A stretch of DNA of 64,000 nucleotides from Todiramphus chloris collaris (GCA_025345505.1 JANVCC010000018.1:53525656-53589655); one strand, 5' to 3'; counted from the stretch's first letter, positions 1-13,569 are shown. Notes: generated from the sequence alone by a model not told the origin. Made by a program: numbers and translations.

Positions 1-74
1 AGAAAAGAAAAGAAAAGAAAAGAAAAGAAAAGAAAAGAAAAGAAAAGAAAACTAAATAAAAGAAAAAAGAAAAA
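1..74. repeat. AAAAG pentanucleotide microsatellite
   Basis: About ten near-perfect AGAAA/AAAAG units open the window and then decay into A-rich sequence. The array touches the window edge, so its true length is unknown. Such A-rich arrays are often old poly-A tails of retroposed sequence, but no retroposed body can be seen inside the window. Confidence 0.9.
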
Positions 75-3000
75 TGACGTGGAGTTGTTTGTGCAGTCCT
101 ATTTCTGTTTCTGTCCCTAAGGGACCTCTTTGCAACTGTAAGACAATGGGATGCTTTTGAAATTAATGAAATTTCTATTATATCTCATGAGGCTGGAATT
201 TGTTTGTTCCAGTCTCCTCAGACACAAAAGTAGATTGTCTGCTCAAGTATTCTCCCTTTGACTACTCCTGAATTCCATTTTTCAGTGGTTTCATTACAAA
301 CTATACCCAGAAGCTTCCTAGAACTGACTACAAGTCAGTGTATTGCATCAATTACTGCAATGTGATTAATTAAATCTTCATTTATCCTAAATGCCAATAG
401 GCAGCTCTGAATCTTTCCTGCATGACCAAACACTGCTTTAAGCACAGGCAGAGCTCTGTCTGCGTTGTCTGGGTTGGCTCCCTCCTTTGCATGGTTTTGC
501 TGTTATCTGTTGTTAAAACAGCTGTGTTTTCTCTCAATGTACTGTTTAACAGATGACTATCCATCAGTCTCCTCAAAATCTCTTTATCTGCCCAGTGATA
601 CAGTGACATTGACAGACTCTGTATTCATTTTCAACATGTCCCAGGTATTTTCCTTCTAGAGACCTTTGTAAACAGAGTGCTTGTTGAATTCTGTAGATAG
701 CTATGTAACATTAATTAAAAATTAATTTCCTATTTGCCTGGTTTCTGTGCTTCTGAAGGCATTTTAATGCCACCTTGTGCATGGGTAGATTTCCAGGCTT
801 CATATTAGTATGTTAAATTGGAAGTAGGATTGAGGACCTGTAGTTTGGCCTTACCAATTAGTAATATTTTTCTCTTCTGGAAAAAAAAAATCCTGTCACT
901 TTCAAAATGTGTAATCTGATTTCTTCTGTTATATGGGTTATATGGAGCACTTTATCTTGGGAGCAGATGTGATAGTAGAAGAGCTGGGCAAGGGCTAGGG
1001 CCTCTCTTCCATGTGAAGGGACTTCAGAGAGCAAGGAAGCTGTCCTATCTTCTTCTGGGCCACAAGGTGGGAGGAGGTGGGTTTGGGCTAAACTCTTAGG
1101 AGACTGGCAAAATGTCCACTCAGGGAAAGAGGAGAGGGGAAAATGTGCTCTCCTGAATCTTTGTGGACCTTTTCAATTATATTTTGTCATAGCTTTAACC
1201 CTATCTTTTTGGTTTTTTGGCCACAGCTTGCAAATCAGCTCCTGTGTTACTTGTAAGAGCAATGTCTTTATTTAAAATCTAAATTTTCTAATGTGCAGTC
1301 AAGGCAGGCAAAGCTGGTATTCTATCAACCTACTCTGTGTACATGCTTGTGCCTCATTGGTTTTGAGATCAAACTTTCCAAGAAAGACCTTTACAATTTA
1401 TGTTGAAGAATATTATCAGTGCTACAGTTCACTGGATCTTCAGTTCTGAAGATGTCATCATAGCTGACTTGATATTTAACACTGCAGATTTGTGATTTTC
1501 ATTTATTTTGTTTGAGATGTAGCTAAAAGCAACTGTTTCCCAGTGTGAATAGCATCTCTCTGCTTTGGAAGCCCTCAAGAAGCATCATGCCACAGTATCT
1601 CAGCTCCTTGGGTATGTGCTATTTTTATTTGTGAATTGCTGTTGTTCAATGAACCTGAAGAGTTCTGAAATTTGATCTGTCTGGATCTTCTATCACCTCT
1701 GTTGCAGCCATTGTTTCTGAGACACAGAAAAATGTTTTCATAATTTATGTTATATTTTTGCAGAACTCTTTGACTCAGAGCTTCCCCAGAGCCCTCTCCA
1801 GCCTTTGTCATTCTTACTGGGACAATGTTTATTGATTTTACATGCAGTATGCAAGGGTGGTCTTTTCCTCTTTTCCTTTTAATGAAGTCTTATGATGCTC
1901 ATCTCTCAACCCCTGAACTCTGTACAATCACAGGGTCTTTCAGACAGACCTCTTCTCTATGCTGGAGAAGAGGCCTGGCAACAAATGCTGGACTCAGCAG
2001 ACTCTGTGCATGTGGGGGAAATGGCTCAGAAAGCTGGCTATGTTGGGTAACTGGAACTAAATCTCTTGTCCTACAACTTCTTCCTTCTGTACTCCCTTCA
2101 GGGAGATAGTTGCTATTTGCTAGAAGTAATTTTCCTTAAGTGCAAGGGTTTGGACCAATGAAAGAAGATATACCCTCACTTAGCCAAGTGGTGGGGTATC
2201 CGGCTCAGTGGGTTGAAGAACGCTATCCTGTGTGAAGCTTCCTTACCTCTCTGTGCCGCAGCAGCACCTCCTCTTCCACCATTCAAAATCCAAAGGTGAC
2301 TAGTCCAGACAGGCCCTTCTACAGCTTCTTTTTTCCTCATAGGTAGCTCAACATCAATTTAGGAGGGATTTCATCCATTTGTTCTATGCATCCCGACTGC
2401 TATTAAAATGTGGGATGCAAAATGAAAACTTTAATAAATAATGTCCTTTTTTCATCCACAAAAAAAAATATTTCCAAGTATGGGAAGATCGTTTTTTGAA
2501 ATAAGCTCTTCCAGAAGAAGTCCTTTTATTTCTGTATGCAGATGTCTTAGATGGTAGATAAGGCTAGTGCAGGTTAATGGATTTCAAAGTAACAAATTTA
2601 AAGAGCCTTCAGGCTTTTTCTGCACTGTGGTTTAAAATCAAACATTTTTCACAAAAGCTTAATTTTAAAAGATAACTTTCATTTTTTTCTTCTATTCAGC
2701 AAAATATAAATTGCACCAGGTAATAATAATTGTCTGTGAAAAAACACTTCTTCATTTGGCACTGTTTAGCACATTCTAATGAATTGTGGTAATAAAGCCA
2801 TCTTTCTTGTGCTTTGTAGTATATGAAACTAATGCCTAGAGGGCACAATACAAAGGGATACAAAGCTGGTTGCAAGCAGTATCTTCTGTAAACATTTTTA
2901 AGGTAATTACATAGTAGGCCATAATGAATACCAATCAAGAAGACAGATACTGTGCTTTTCCTCTTAGGTAAGATTAAGACATGTTTAGGTTCTAAATAAC

Positions 3001-3629
3001 TATAAGCACTTTAAAGGAAATATTTTTTATTGGTGGAAGGTTGAAGTTGAATAGCTAATGGTACTGAGATCTCCTCTAAAGGATTAAAATTAATCACAAG
3101 TCAAATTTTGTAGTTAACAGTTAATGGGAATACAAGGGAGACTACAAATACAGAGTTTGCAATATTTTTTGCTCCCCTGCTGTATTTTGTAGTGGGAAAT
3201 GGTAATTGGTGGGGAGTAGTACACATGACCTAGAAGTCAACATTTGTCTCTGCAGGATGAAAGGTCTTTAAATGCATAACGAGAGAGGCGAATAAAATGA
3301 ATGAGAGCAGGATCTCACTCTATTTCTATACCATTATTTTACCAATAGACTATTCCATGGCATACTGAAATACAACTGGAGTCAAAACCATGTGAATATG
3401 CAAGCTGCTTGCTCATAAAGTTCTGTGCACTACACTGTTAAAAAATTACTGTAAGTATTCAGAGTGTCTTGAAGTTATTTCTGGTGATTTTAACAGTGTA
3501 AAGTCTTTTTAAAGGAACTTACAATCACAGAGTATGCTCAATGAATATGTATGTTCATAATACATCATTGGTAGGATATTGTTCAGTCAACAAAGTCGAA
3601 TAATGTTATTCTCTTCCAAATGAGAAAAC
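75..3629. other. Non-coding stretch without recognised features
   Basis: AT-rich, CpG-poor sequence. Open frames are short (under 95 codons), overlap on both strands and show no recognisable domain. Short A-runs occur near 880 and 2460. I see no mobile element, RNA gene or exon that I can support. Confidence 0.5.
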
Positions 3630-3745
3630 AGAAATATGGAAATTGCCTTAGGGGATCAGACCATCAGTCCAGTATTTTGTCTAGGATTTGTCAGTGCTAG
3701 ATGATTAAATGCCTAAACCTCTCTCTGCCACCAACAATGACACAA
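3630..3745 (-). mobile_element. Ancient CR1-type 3' end fragment (degraded)
   Basis: The segment reads like a worn copy of a motif common in reptile and turtle genomes: a 'ggatcagacc ... ggtcca ... ccagtat-cctgtct' block followed by a 'cagtg-c-agatg' block. In those genomes I recall the motif at the 3' end of an old CR1 lineage, read here on the minus strand. Identity is low and the boundaries are approximate. A second copy of the same motif lies at 58870-58990. It could instead be another old amniote repeat sharing this tail. Confidence 0.45.
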
Positions 3746-5844
3746 ATTCTCAAAGTAAAACTTGACTATTCATACATTTTTGTGTAATGACCATTACAAA
3801 GAAATTGCCTTAAAATGTGTGTAAAATTTGCATTATATTCTTGGCACTGTCAGGAAATCCCACAGAGGAATTAAGAGAGGATCTTTTGGAGGATGATTAG
3901 ATCCAGCAGCGAAACAGAAGCGAGGAACTGAGCAATAGTGGATGCTGAGCTGCCCCCAAGATGTAGGGTGGCATGTGTTGTCTGTAGGGGAGGTAGGAGC
4001 AAGCAGTGCGAGGCAAGTAGCCTGTATTACACTTAAATTACTCCTGTATTATGACTGATCTGTTTTGAAGAAGTATATTGCAAAGCTGTTCTGAGGAATA
4101 ATGCATGCATGGTGACCACTGGTTCATTATCTTTCATTTAACAGAGGGCTTCAAACTGAATATGACCTACAAAATGCAAGCTGTTTGGATTTAGGGTGTG
4201 AAGTCTGCACTACAGGGGCATTACTCATCTTTACAGAAGTTCCTGGCAACTCTGAAGTGTATACCTATATATTAGTAAACTAGTAAAGGAGTAGAACTAA
4301 ATGAACATCACCCTTTCCTGGGTATGAACACTTAATCTTTTTCTTTTCTCAACATCATTTCCATTACTGTTGTTTTAGTTTAATGCAAAATTGACTTTGT
4401 CCCACCAAAAGTTCTATATTTTGTAATTAAATCACCAGCAGGTACAGTGATGGTTGGATATATTTGGCAAGGAATATTGATGTGGATTTCTTGCTGGAAC
4501 AACATGCATGTGTATAAAGTTCAGCAACATGAGTTCTTTGTCTCTGAACATTGTACAATCAATATTCTATTACTGCAGTGCGAGCTCTGCTGCATTGTAG
4601 CAAAATTAGTGTGTAAGACTCAAGAACACAACAATGGAAGGAATTCCAATTTCTATATATAAAATGCATGTAAGCTGTTTATTTTAGCTGTAGCAGCTCT
4701 GTTCCAGTACCTGTTGCTTCAGGTGCTATTCATGCAATGTCATTAAATAGGAATTTGTGAAGTTTTTATTTATTTTCCTTGGGATTTTCTTCAGCAATAA
4801 TTTCAAAGAAGCATCTTATTCTTCTCGGTTTTATTCAGCTTCTTTCTGTCTGTTTTGCTTTGTATGATGAAGATGTCTACAGCATCAGGAGGTCCATTAT
4901 ACAGGCTTTGGTACAGACTGTGATTCCTTTATAGTAAAGAACCAAGAAAACCCAAACTAAGAGATTTGGGGATGAGAGAGATGAGCAGCTCCTGCAGAAC
5001 AAAGGGAAGGGTATGAAGCTTTTACAACACAGATTATTTAGGCAGCAGGCACTACTGTATGTCACCCCCAAGGACAAGCCAGAACAGGTTTTCTTTAAAT
5101 TCAATGTAGGCAGCTCCCTGCAGAAGCACAGTGCTGAAGGAAGCAACTTCTTTCCTCATTTCTTTCCTTGCCTGAAAGGCCCTCTGTTTCTGCCATTGCT
5201 GTCATTGCTGGGATGGTGCAAAGGAGAGGCCTTTTTAGGCAGCAGAGTTTACCCTGGTGCCCCACACCCTTCCCTGCCTCCTGCTTCCAACAGGAGCTGC
5301 CCAGTGCTCCTCCTGACAAAATGTGCAAGGGGAACTAATCTGAAAAGTTGGGGGTGGAGGTACAGGGCTACATAATGGGAGCAGAAGGGAAACCCATGTG
5401 TGAGAGGGAAGATGGAGAGACATACTGTCAAGACTGGATTTTAGAGGCTGTGTGAAATGTAGGTGATGCTGGTGTTCAAACCCTCCTGGAGAAGGAGGAG
5501 GTGGGTCTTCTGGGGTGGGATGGGAAGCGGGGGAGGCAGAAAAGCTTTCACCTGGGACTTCCCACAATTCTCATGATCTCTTTTGTCATGATCTCTGTTT
5601 TCTAGAGACTCTAAAATCTCTTATCTACCCAACTCATTCTGCCACTATTGTTGAATTGAATTTTGAAATTATTTTGTCATTTTGTTTGAAGGATGAAGGA
5701 CAAATTTGTCCACACAGCCTCCAAGTCATGATTTTACTCTGCTTGGTTTAATCACCATGTCTGTACAGGTATTTTGTTGGTGTCTTTGAACAGATGCCAA
5801 GCTGCTCTGCTTTGCTCTCACCTCATTCCCAAATCCTGAGACAA
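3746..5844. other. Non-coding stretch; GC-richer patch at 5.1-5.55 kb
   Basis: Mostly AT-rich unique-looking sequence. The 5100-5560 part is noticeably richer in G and C, and overlapping open frames of up to 120 codons run on both strands. Their translations are low-complexity (Pro, Ser and Leu rich), recognisable in no family, and conflict with each other, so I treat them as composition-driven. Confidence 0.45.
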
Positions 5845-7632
5845 AACCCAGGAACAACTTCTACAGGTATGTCAGTGATAAAAGGAAATCTAGGGAAGAT
5901 GTGGGCCCTCTCCAGAGGGACGAAGAACTGGGCATGAGGGTTATGGAGAAATCCAAGGTACTCAATGACTTCTTTGCCTTAGCCTTCACTGGCAAGGGCC
6001 TTAGCTGCACTGACCAAGTTGCAGAAGCCAAAAGCAGGGATGAGGAGAAGGAAGATAAGCCCATTGTAAATGAAGATCAGCTTTGAGAACATCTAAAGAA
6101 CCTGAAGGTGCACGAGTCCATGGGACCTGACGAGATGCGTCCATGGGCCCTGGGGGAACTGGCAGACCAAGTTACTAAGCCACTTTCCATCACATTTGAG
6201 AAGTCATGGCAGTCTGGTGAAGTTCTCACTGACTGGAAGAGGGGAAACATCACCCCTATTTTCAAAAGGATAAAAAGGAAGGCTTGGGCAATTACAGGCC
6301 AGTCAGTCTCATCTCTGTGCCTGGCAAGATTATGGAGAAGATCCTCCTGAAGGCTCTTCTGTGTCACTTGGAAAATGAGGAGGTGATTGGTGGAAACCAA
6401 CATGGCTTCACCAAGGGCAAATCCTGTGTGACAATTTTGGTGGTCTTTTATGATGGAGTACCAGCATTGGTGGACAAGGGAAGAGCAATTGCTGTCATCT
6501 ACCTGGACTTGTGCAAAGCCTTTGACACTGTCCTCCATGACATCCTGGTCTGTCAACTGGAGAGACATAGATTTGATGTATGGACCACTCGGTGGATAAG
6601 GAATTGGCTGGATGGTTGCACTTAAAGAATTGTGATCAATGGCTCAATGTCCAAGTGGCAAAAAGTAATGAGTGGTGATCCTCAGGGATCAGTACTGCGA
6701 CTTGTGCTGTTTAACATCTTTGTTGGTGATGTGGACAGTGGGATCAAGTGTACCTCAGCAAGTTTGTGGCTGACATCAAGCTGTGTGATGTGGTTGACAC
6801 GCTGAAGGGAAGGGATGCCATCCAGAGGGACCTGTACAGGCTAGGACAGTGCCAGCCTCATGAAGTTCAACAAGGTAAAGTTCAAGGACCTGCACCTGTG
6901 TCAAGGAAATCCCAAGCACAAGTACAGGCTGGGTGGAGTATGGATTGAGAACAGCACTGCAGAGAAAGACTTGGGCATGCTGATTGATAAAAAGCTCAAC
7001 ATAAGCCAGCAATGTGCAAACGTGGTCCAGGAAGCCAACCGTATTCTGGGTTGCATTCAGAGAAGTGTGGACAGGAGGTCAAGGCCCCTCTACTCTGCTC
7101 TGGGGGTCCCCACCTGGAGTACTGAATCCAGCTTTGGAGCCCCCAACACAAGAAGGACATGGATCTGTTGGAGGGGGTCCAGAGGAGGGCCACAAAGATG
7201 ATCAGAAGGATGCAGCACCTCTCCTATGAGGACAGGCTGAGAGAGTTGGGCTTGTTCAGCCTGGAGAGGAGAAGGCTCCAGGGAGACCTTTCTGCAGCCT
7301 ACCAGTATCTGCAGGGGGCCTTCTAGAAAGCTGGAGAGGGACTTTTTACAAAGGCCTATAGTGATGTGATGAGCAGTAATAGTTTGAAACTGGAAGAGGG
7401 CAGATTTAGATAGGAAATAAGAAGGAAATTCTTCACTCTGAGGGTAGTGAGACACTGGAACAGGTTTCCCAGGGAAGTTATGGATGCTCCATTACTGAAT
7501 GTGTTCAAATACAGATTGGATGGGACCTTGACAACCTGGTTTAGTGGGAGGTGTCCCTGACATAGCAAGGGGGTTAGAATGAGATGATCTTTGAGGTCCC
7601 TTCCAACCAAAACCATTCAGTGATTCTAAGAA
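5845..7632 (+). mobile_element. CR1 LINE, 5'-truncated, long but decayed (copy A)
   Basis: This is a non-LTR retrotransposon fragment covering the second half of CR1 ORF2 (reverse transcriptase onward) and the 3' end. Seen in translation: an NNFYRYVSDKRKSRE segment at the left edge, then [53 protein letters not shown] and RNWLDG near 6130-6620. Beyond these lie CR1 C-terminal blocks ([15 protein letters not shown]-like near 7235-7275). The catalytic FADD motif reads FVAD (near 6761-6772), with one aspartate lost, and several stops and frame shifts break the frame. The end near 7630 keeps the CR1 tail 'ccttccaaccaaaaccattcagtgattct'-like (shortened here). It is inactive. It resembles copy B at 33.6 kb more than the copies at 36 and 38 kb. 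Confidence 0.93.
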
Positions 7633-7904
7633 AAGTGTTTTTTCAAGGAAAACACTATATATATGCTTGTCTCTCAGTTTCTAAGTGAAAAAGCACTACA
7701 CTGTAGGTTTAGTATTTAAGTGGCATTCCCTTCTAAGACCAGAACTCACAGAGAGAGGAGAAGGATGGTATCACTGTGTGTGCTGTTTAGAGGACAACAC
7801 TCAGCACTCACTGCTGTTCTCCTAACAGCAGGAAGGTATCGGTGAAGGCAGTGCTGCCGCTGCAAATTTAAGCTATTCTGGAGAGTTTCACTGATGACAG
7901 AACT

Positions 7905-8774
7905 CATAAGTGATAAGACCAATAGGACCTTGAAAGGCCACAGAGTCCATTTGACTGCCCAAAGGCAGGATCAGCCATAGCTGTGCAGTTCCCAACTGGT
8001 GCTTATGCTAAAGCCTCCAATGGGAAGATATGATGAGGTCCTCCTCTATGCTGTACTTATGTGTTACTGTACTACCATGGCTTACAGAAGCATTTGCCCA
8101 TGTTGATAACTGATATTCATGATTGTAGATCTTACTTGCCTTTAATTTATACATGCTATATGCCTTTTTTGTTGTGACTTCATGACATTTTTGATAATTC
8201 ATAACACCAAATCCTTTTCTCTCTGGTGACTGCTGAAGTAGTTATTGTACACTCTGTATTTAGGTAGCAGATTATTCCTACTTAACCACAGACCTTTCTT
8301 TGTTTGTCCTGACTGCAGTCCATCTACTTTCTTCCTGACCATTTTCCATATTTGGTGAGAGGCTTTAGATCAGAATTCTAATTCTGTCCTCTGGTGTGTT
8401 TGTGACCCTTCCTGCAGCACACCCAGTATGTGTTTCTTCATCCAAAACATCGGAGCAAACATTAAGTTATGCATGAATGAGACCCAGAGCAGACCCCTAG
8501 GGAATCCATTAGATGAACCTCTTTGGTGGGGTAGCACACACTTGCTTGTGAGAATCATGTGAGGTAGTGTCAAAAGCTGTACTGAAATCAAAGTATTTCA
8601 AAGGTAGTGCCTTCACCCTGTCTGTGAGAGCCATTACTCTGTCACAGGAAGAGAGGAGATTATCTTGACTTGATTTGTTCTTGAATGCTATTTATCTCAT
8701 TGTTATTTTCTAGGAGCTTACATACCAATTATTCCCTTCAAGTTTTTTCTAAGAAAGAAGAATGTCAGCACTGC
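7905..8774 (-). mobile_element. Very old CR1-lineage LINE fragment
   Basis: On the minus strand the frame between 8370 and 8591 contains GFPRGLLWVSFMHNLMF. This aligns with the conserved reverse transcriptase block [15 protein letters not shown]. Just to its right, positions 8565-8600 read as a decayed YLDFSKAFDTV in reverse complement ('aaaagctgtactgaaatcaaagta'-like). The left edge near 7920-7980 resembles the CR1 3' tail ('accttgaaaggccacagagtcca'-like, read on +). Divergence is much greater than in the other copies, which suggests an early avian or archosaur-age insertion. Edges are uncertain. Confidence 0.6.
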
Positions 8775-9525
8775 ATTTGACTTATTTCCTGGCATGTCTT
8801 TCCATCCTCCATGAGCTCTCAGTGACAACTGCTAATGTGTCTGAGGTTGTTCAGATACTTCTTTTTCACACATGAAAGTGAAATACATTAAGCCCAACTG
8901 ATGTGAAAACAGCTAATTTATCTAAGTATTTTCTAGTCTGTTCTTCCCCTGCTGTGTCTGAGTTCTTAGTCCTTTCTCACTGGTGCTAGTTATGCTAACT
9001 GCCTGACATGAAAGTGACATTTTTTCCTTTCTTGTCAACATTGGACCATAAGTGCCTACTTACCACAGAGCAGGAAACCTTTCCCTGGGCTTCCATTTCA
9101 ATGTACTTGTTTTCTCTTGCTTGTGATCTTATTTTGGATCTTGGTCTTTGCACTTTGTTCCTTTTTTCTGCATATGCTCTTTCAAACTCCTCTGTATCAG
9201 TTCTGCCTAATTTATGGTATCTTTGTGTTTTGATTTTTAAATCACTGAAGGACTGATCATTTACCAACACACCCTTTTGTGTTTATTCTGTTTTCTGTAC
9301 TGAGATAGTTTCATTTTCTTCAAGGAACTTTACATTTATTGGATCTTAGATATTGTTCTTAGAATTTCTTAAAATTTTCCTTTTTCAAGTCTGTGATCCT
9401 TAATTAGGTGGACAGTTGTACTCATCTATTATTTCATATATGCTGTCACCCAGCTTGTATTTCAAATGCAAGGTAATATCTACTGTCTTTTTCCCCTGTG
9501 CACTTCTGTAGAATCTGTGTTTGTA
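8775..9525. other. Non-coding stretch without recognised features
   Basis: T-rich unique-looking sequence between two minus-strand CR1 fragments. Two overlapping frames of 82 and 91 codons on opposite strands (around 8995-9270) have no recognisable content. Part of this stretch could be further decayed CR1, but I cannot show it. Confidence 0.4.
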
Positions 9526-10205
9526 ATCATGTAATCATATAATGCTTTGGTATGGAAGGGACCTTTAAAGGTCCTCATCTTTAAAAGTTCAATACTCCTT
9601 CAATGAGCATGGGTGTCTTCCACTAGGTCGGGTTTCTCAGAGCCCCATCCAACCTGATCTTGAATGCTTCCAGGGATGGGGTACCTACCAGTTCTCTGGG
9701 CAACATGTTCCAGTGTTTCAACACCCTCATTGTGAAGAATTTCTTCCTTATATCTAGCTGAAATCTCCCCTCATCTAGTTTAAAACCTTTACCCCTTGTC
9801 CTATTGCAATAGGCTCTGCTGAAAAGATTATCCCCATCTTTCTTATAGGACCCCTTTAAGTACTAAAATTCTGCAAAAAGGCCTCCCCGGACCTTCTCTT
9901 CTCCAGGATGAACAACCCCAACTCTTTCAGCCTTTCTTCACAGGAGAGGTGTTCCAGACCTCCCTCAACAAGTTAATGTCTTTCTTGTGCTGAGGACTAC
10001 AGATCTGGACACAGTACTTCAGGTGGGGTCTCACCAGAATGGAGTACAGGGGCAGAATCACCTCCCTTAACCTGCTGGCCAAGCTTCTTTTAGTGCATCC
10101 CAGGACATAGTTTGCCTTCTGGGCTACATTGTAGACTCTTGTCCAGCTTTTCATCCACCAGTACTTGCAAGTCCTTCCATACAGGGCTGCTTTCAATCAC
10201 TTGCC
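9526..10205 (-). mobile_element. CR1 LINE 3' fragment, minus strand
   Basis: The left edge holds the reverse complement of the CR1 tail ('aatcatataatgctttggtatggaagggacc'-like, shortened) and the body follows in CR1 order. In reverse complement I read the C-terminal ORF2 blocks, including a frame ending at 9927 with [40 protein letters not shown] and SPQHKKDINLL. These match the [30 protein letters not shown] region of copy B. The element is truncated within ORF2 near 10200 and carries stops. It is a dead 5'-truncated copy of intermediate age. Confidence 0.93.
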
Positions 10206-13200
10206 CATGATTATGTTCTAGCCAAGAGAACTAGTTGACTAAATCTTCTGCAGCAATTAAATCAGAAGTGTAATCACTTTAAGACTTCTACTGCTTATTC
10301 ACTACATTTCTTGTATTATTGTATGATCATCAAAGTTCAGTCTTCATAGCTTCATTATGAATAAATCTATTCCCTAAATCATGAAGTACTTTTTCATGAG
10401 TGTTGTTCCAACTGTGAAATGCTTTCTTTTGCACCCTTCTCTTTGGAAAGGAGCATGGCACAGTGTTTCTATGCCCTTCAGAAACATGAATCCAGATGCC
10501 TTTTCCTAATGCAAGATGAGATTTCCATGAAATGACATTACCCGTACTCTAAGAAACATGTTACCCTGGTGAGAACTGCGTTGAACTCATGGATCTCAGT
10601 GGCTCTCTGAAGCTGTAATGAGAGTACCTAGGTTTACAAATACAGCACACTAGAATATAGATTGCCAAAGGATCGTAAAAATCATGAACGTGTTTTTAAA
10701 TTCATGAGATTCTGCCATTTAGAAACATAATTACTAACAGTTATAGAGTCAGGAGTAGTATTAAAAGTTTTGTTAGCACTTGTTTGATGTCATCTATCTA
10801 AATAAGTTCATTTCACTCCTCCTGTGCCCGTGCTGCAGATAATGCCTTTCCACTGTACCATCATTTATTTATTTTCATGGATTCACTCACTTCACAGAAT
10901 TACTGGGTGAGAGAAAAACACCTATTTGCAATCTAATCAAGCAAACAAATACAATTATAGCTATCTGGTGTTTTCTTACTTGCAGTTGTCTTATCTGTCT
11001 TTGCCTTGATTGTTTTCTTGTTTGTTAATCATAAATTCAGGAAAGTGAACTTCATCTAGAACCCCTCTCCCTAACAGACTAAATGCTTAAAACAAAGAAA
11101 TTATAATGTCAGCAAGATCAAGATCAAAAGACCCATGATCTTTAGCTGGAGATCATCCTTATGTTATACATCTGCACGATCTGCCACAGGGCACAGGCAC
11201 TGGCTGATCAGAAGGGCCACTATGGTGAAGTTATTTGTTTTATGTAGGTTTTAAACAGCTATCACGGAACACCGTGTTAGTTTTTCAAAATACTTTCCAA
11301 GGACACCATGTCTTCTTCTAATGTATTTAATGAAATGGGCCAAGGATTGTTCTCCGATCCTCACAGTGTGGTTCTTCTCACCACATATAACCTCACTTCT
11401 GCCCAAGGATGAGTTTGTTATGTTTAAAGTATCTATGTGGACTAGTCCCAAGCATGTACAGTCCTCCAAACCATTCCTGTGTATTACCTAAGTGAATACT
11501 GACTGGCTTGATACAAAGCCATACCAGTGGCATTCAAATAGTTAAACAAAACAGATATATGGACTAGGAAACTGCTTCTACACCCACTGTTTTTTTATAT
11601 ATACAAATCCAAGAATATATATCTCATCAAGATACTGTTAGTTATTCAATGATATCCTTGCAGAATGGGAAAGCTGCTTTCATTGTTACAAATGAAAATT
11701 TAATTTTAAATAACCTTTCAAGCTCCAGTTTTCCAGAAGTTTTACTAACACATAACTGCAGGCAATGATTTCACTATAAGAGTGACAAATTTAATCAGAA
11801 GTTGCTATTTTTAAAATAAAATTCAACAGTAACAACTGTGTATTTCGTCACAGTGGACAAATAAGTGTTCAAAGAACAATTTATGTTTAGAACAACAGCT
11901 GAATATCAAAAGAAAAATGGAGACAACTGTCATCTTTTTCCCAAGCCATGTTTCAAATGAGAATAGACAAAACACTAAAAAATGTACTGTTGTGTTTATG
12001 TAGGGCAGAGAAACAAGAATGACATATTAGATTTTGCAATTCTATCCTTTTAACCCAAGTGATTCAACTCTCAGATTTGGGATCAAAAAAGTTTATGTGT
12101 AGAATTAAATGAACAGACATGGTATTTTTCTGTTGGTTTTGTGTGTTGGTTCGGGGCTTTATTTATTGATTTATTTAGCATTTCATATTTTTAGCTTGAC
12201 AGAATTTATGATTTTGCCATGATACCACTGAGAAGGACATTTTTTTTTCCTGCAAGAGGGCCTGGGAGGTATAGACCAGAGCTACATATTGCCTGGTGCA
12301 GCATTCTGTTCTCAGCAGTTTTGATTATGTGGGACTCTGCCTGAAATGAAGCACCAGCTATTAAAACAACTTCACCCCTTGCTTTCTCTCTTTCTCTTGT
12401 GGTCCCTCAAGCCAACCCATTCATGTAGATCAAAAAAATTCTTTGCCGTTTGGTCCTGCACAGCCTTTTTCCTCTGTCAACGTGACATGGGGCCCTGCCT
12501 TGTTCTGTTAGCAGTGTTAGCCTTGATCATTTTCTCTCCTGTGTCCCCCTGGATGTGAATACCTGTGTACATTGTGCTGTACTGTCTGTGTGCTTAAAGA
12601 GGAAAACTCACATTATGGTTTCATTTTTCCAATGCCATAATCTTCTTCATCCATGACTGACAATCTCATTTTTGTCACCAGTTTATGCCTAGGGCATTAC
12701 GAATTATAGTTGCTGGTTTCTGAGGGTAAAACTGTGACAAGGCTTGAGACACTCTGGAGGTTCAGTGACACCTCCAGGGCAAATCAACTCCCTCACATTC
12801 TGTCCCATTTTCCTCTCTTTTGCCTACAGTTCTTCTCCTTGCAATCCTGACCTCTCTGCTGAGCTGTCTTTGTGCTTCTCTGATCTTTCTCCAAGCCAGT
12901 GCAAACTTTCTCAACAAGTAGAAAATCAATCTAGTGAAAAAAAAGCGTATTATTTCTCTTCTGTGTTAGTGAGTTGGCTACTGCTTGTTCAGATGTGCTT
13001 TAGAGGTATCATGGTGGGGACAGGAAATATGTTGTAGGCAAGAATGGGGGTTCGCATGGGGACTTGTACTTCTATTCTGACCATGGCAAATATTAAATGG
13101 GATCATCTGCATCATGTAACCCCAAACTCAGAACTGACTCAGACACACACACAATTTACTTAAATGTAAGACATGACAATGTATCAACTGAATGTCAGCA

Positions 13201-13569
13201 AGGTTCAATAAGCTCAGGCGGGGATGAGAGCTTTGTAGTATCTCCAGTTATTTGAATAATAACTCTCTGATAAACACAACGTTTGAACTTTGGTCAAATT
13301 CCCTTGCTTTGCAGGTTATTTAAAGTTGCAGCCTTTGGTAAGCAGAAAAATCAATGGATGAACTCCAGTCTATGGAATTCGGTTAAAAACCTTCTGCTTT
13401 AACTTAGATACCCCTCATGCTTAGATAAAATTTGCCACTGGAGACATTATCCTCTTTCTATTGATTAGAGAGGGAACTTTGACCTTTACATCTAGAGCAC
13501 TGAAGGAAGTACAAACTGGGTGCCTAAGGCTGTGTGGTTGGATCCTACTCATTGAACATTCTCCTCTGG
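10206..13569. other. Non-coding stretch without recognised features
   Basis: AT-rich sequence with only short chance frames (up to 97 codons at 12744-13037, no recognisable domain) and a short CA run near 13143. No repeat family, exon or RNA gene could be recognised. Confidence 0.5.

Noticed and set aside
5013-5567. Cluster of overlapping frames up to 120 codons in a GC-richer patch
   Set aside because: Stop codons are rarer when GC is higher. Translations are Pro/Ser/Leu-rich on both strands and match nothing known to me.
6860-7229. Multiple frames of 65-121 codons on both strands over 6.8-7.5 kb
   Set aside because: All are explained by the decayed CR1 ORF2 on the + strand and its shadows.
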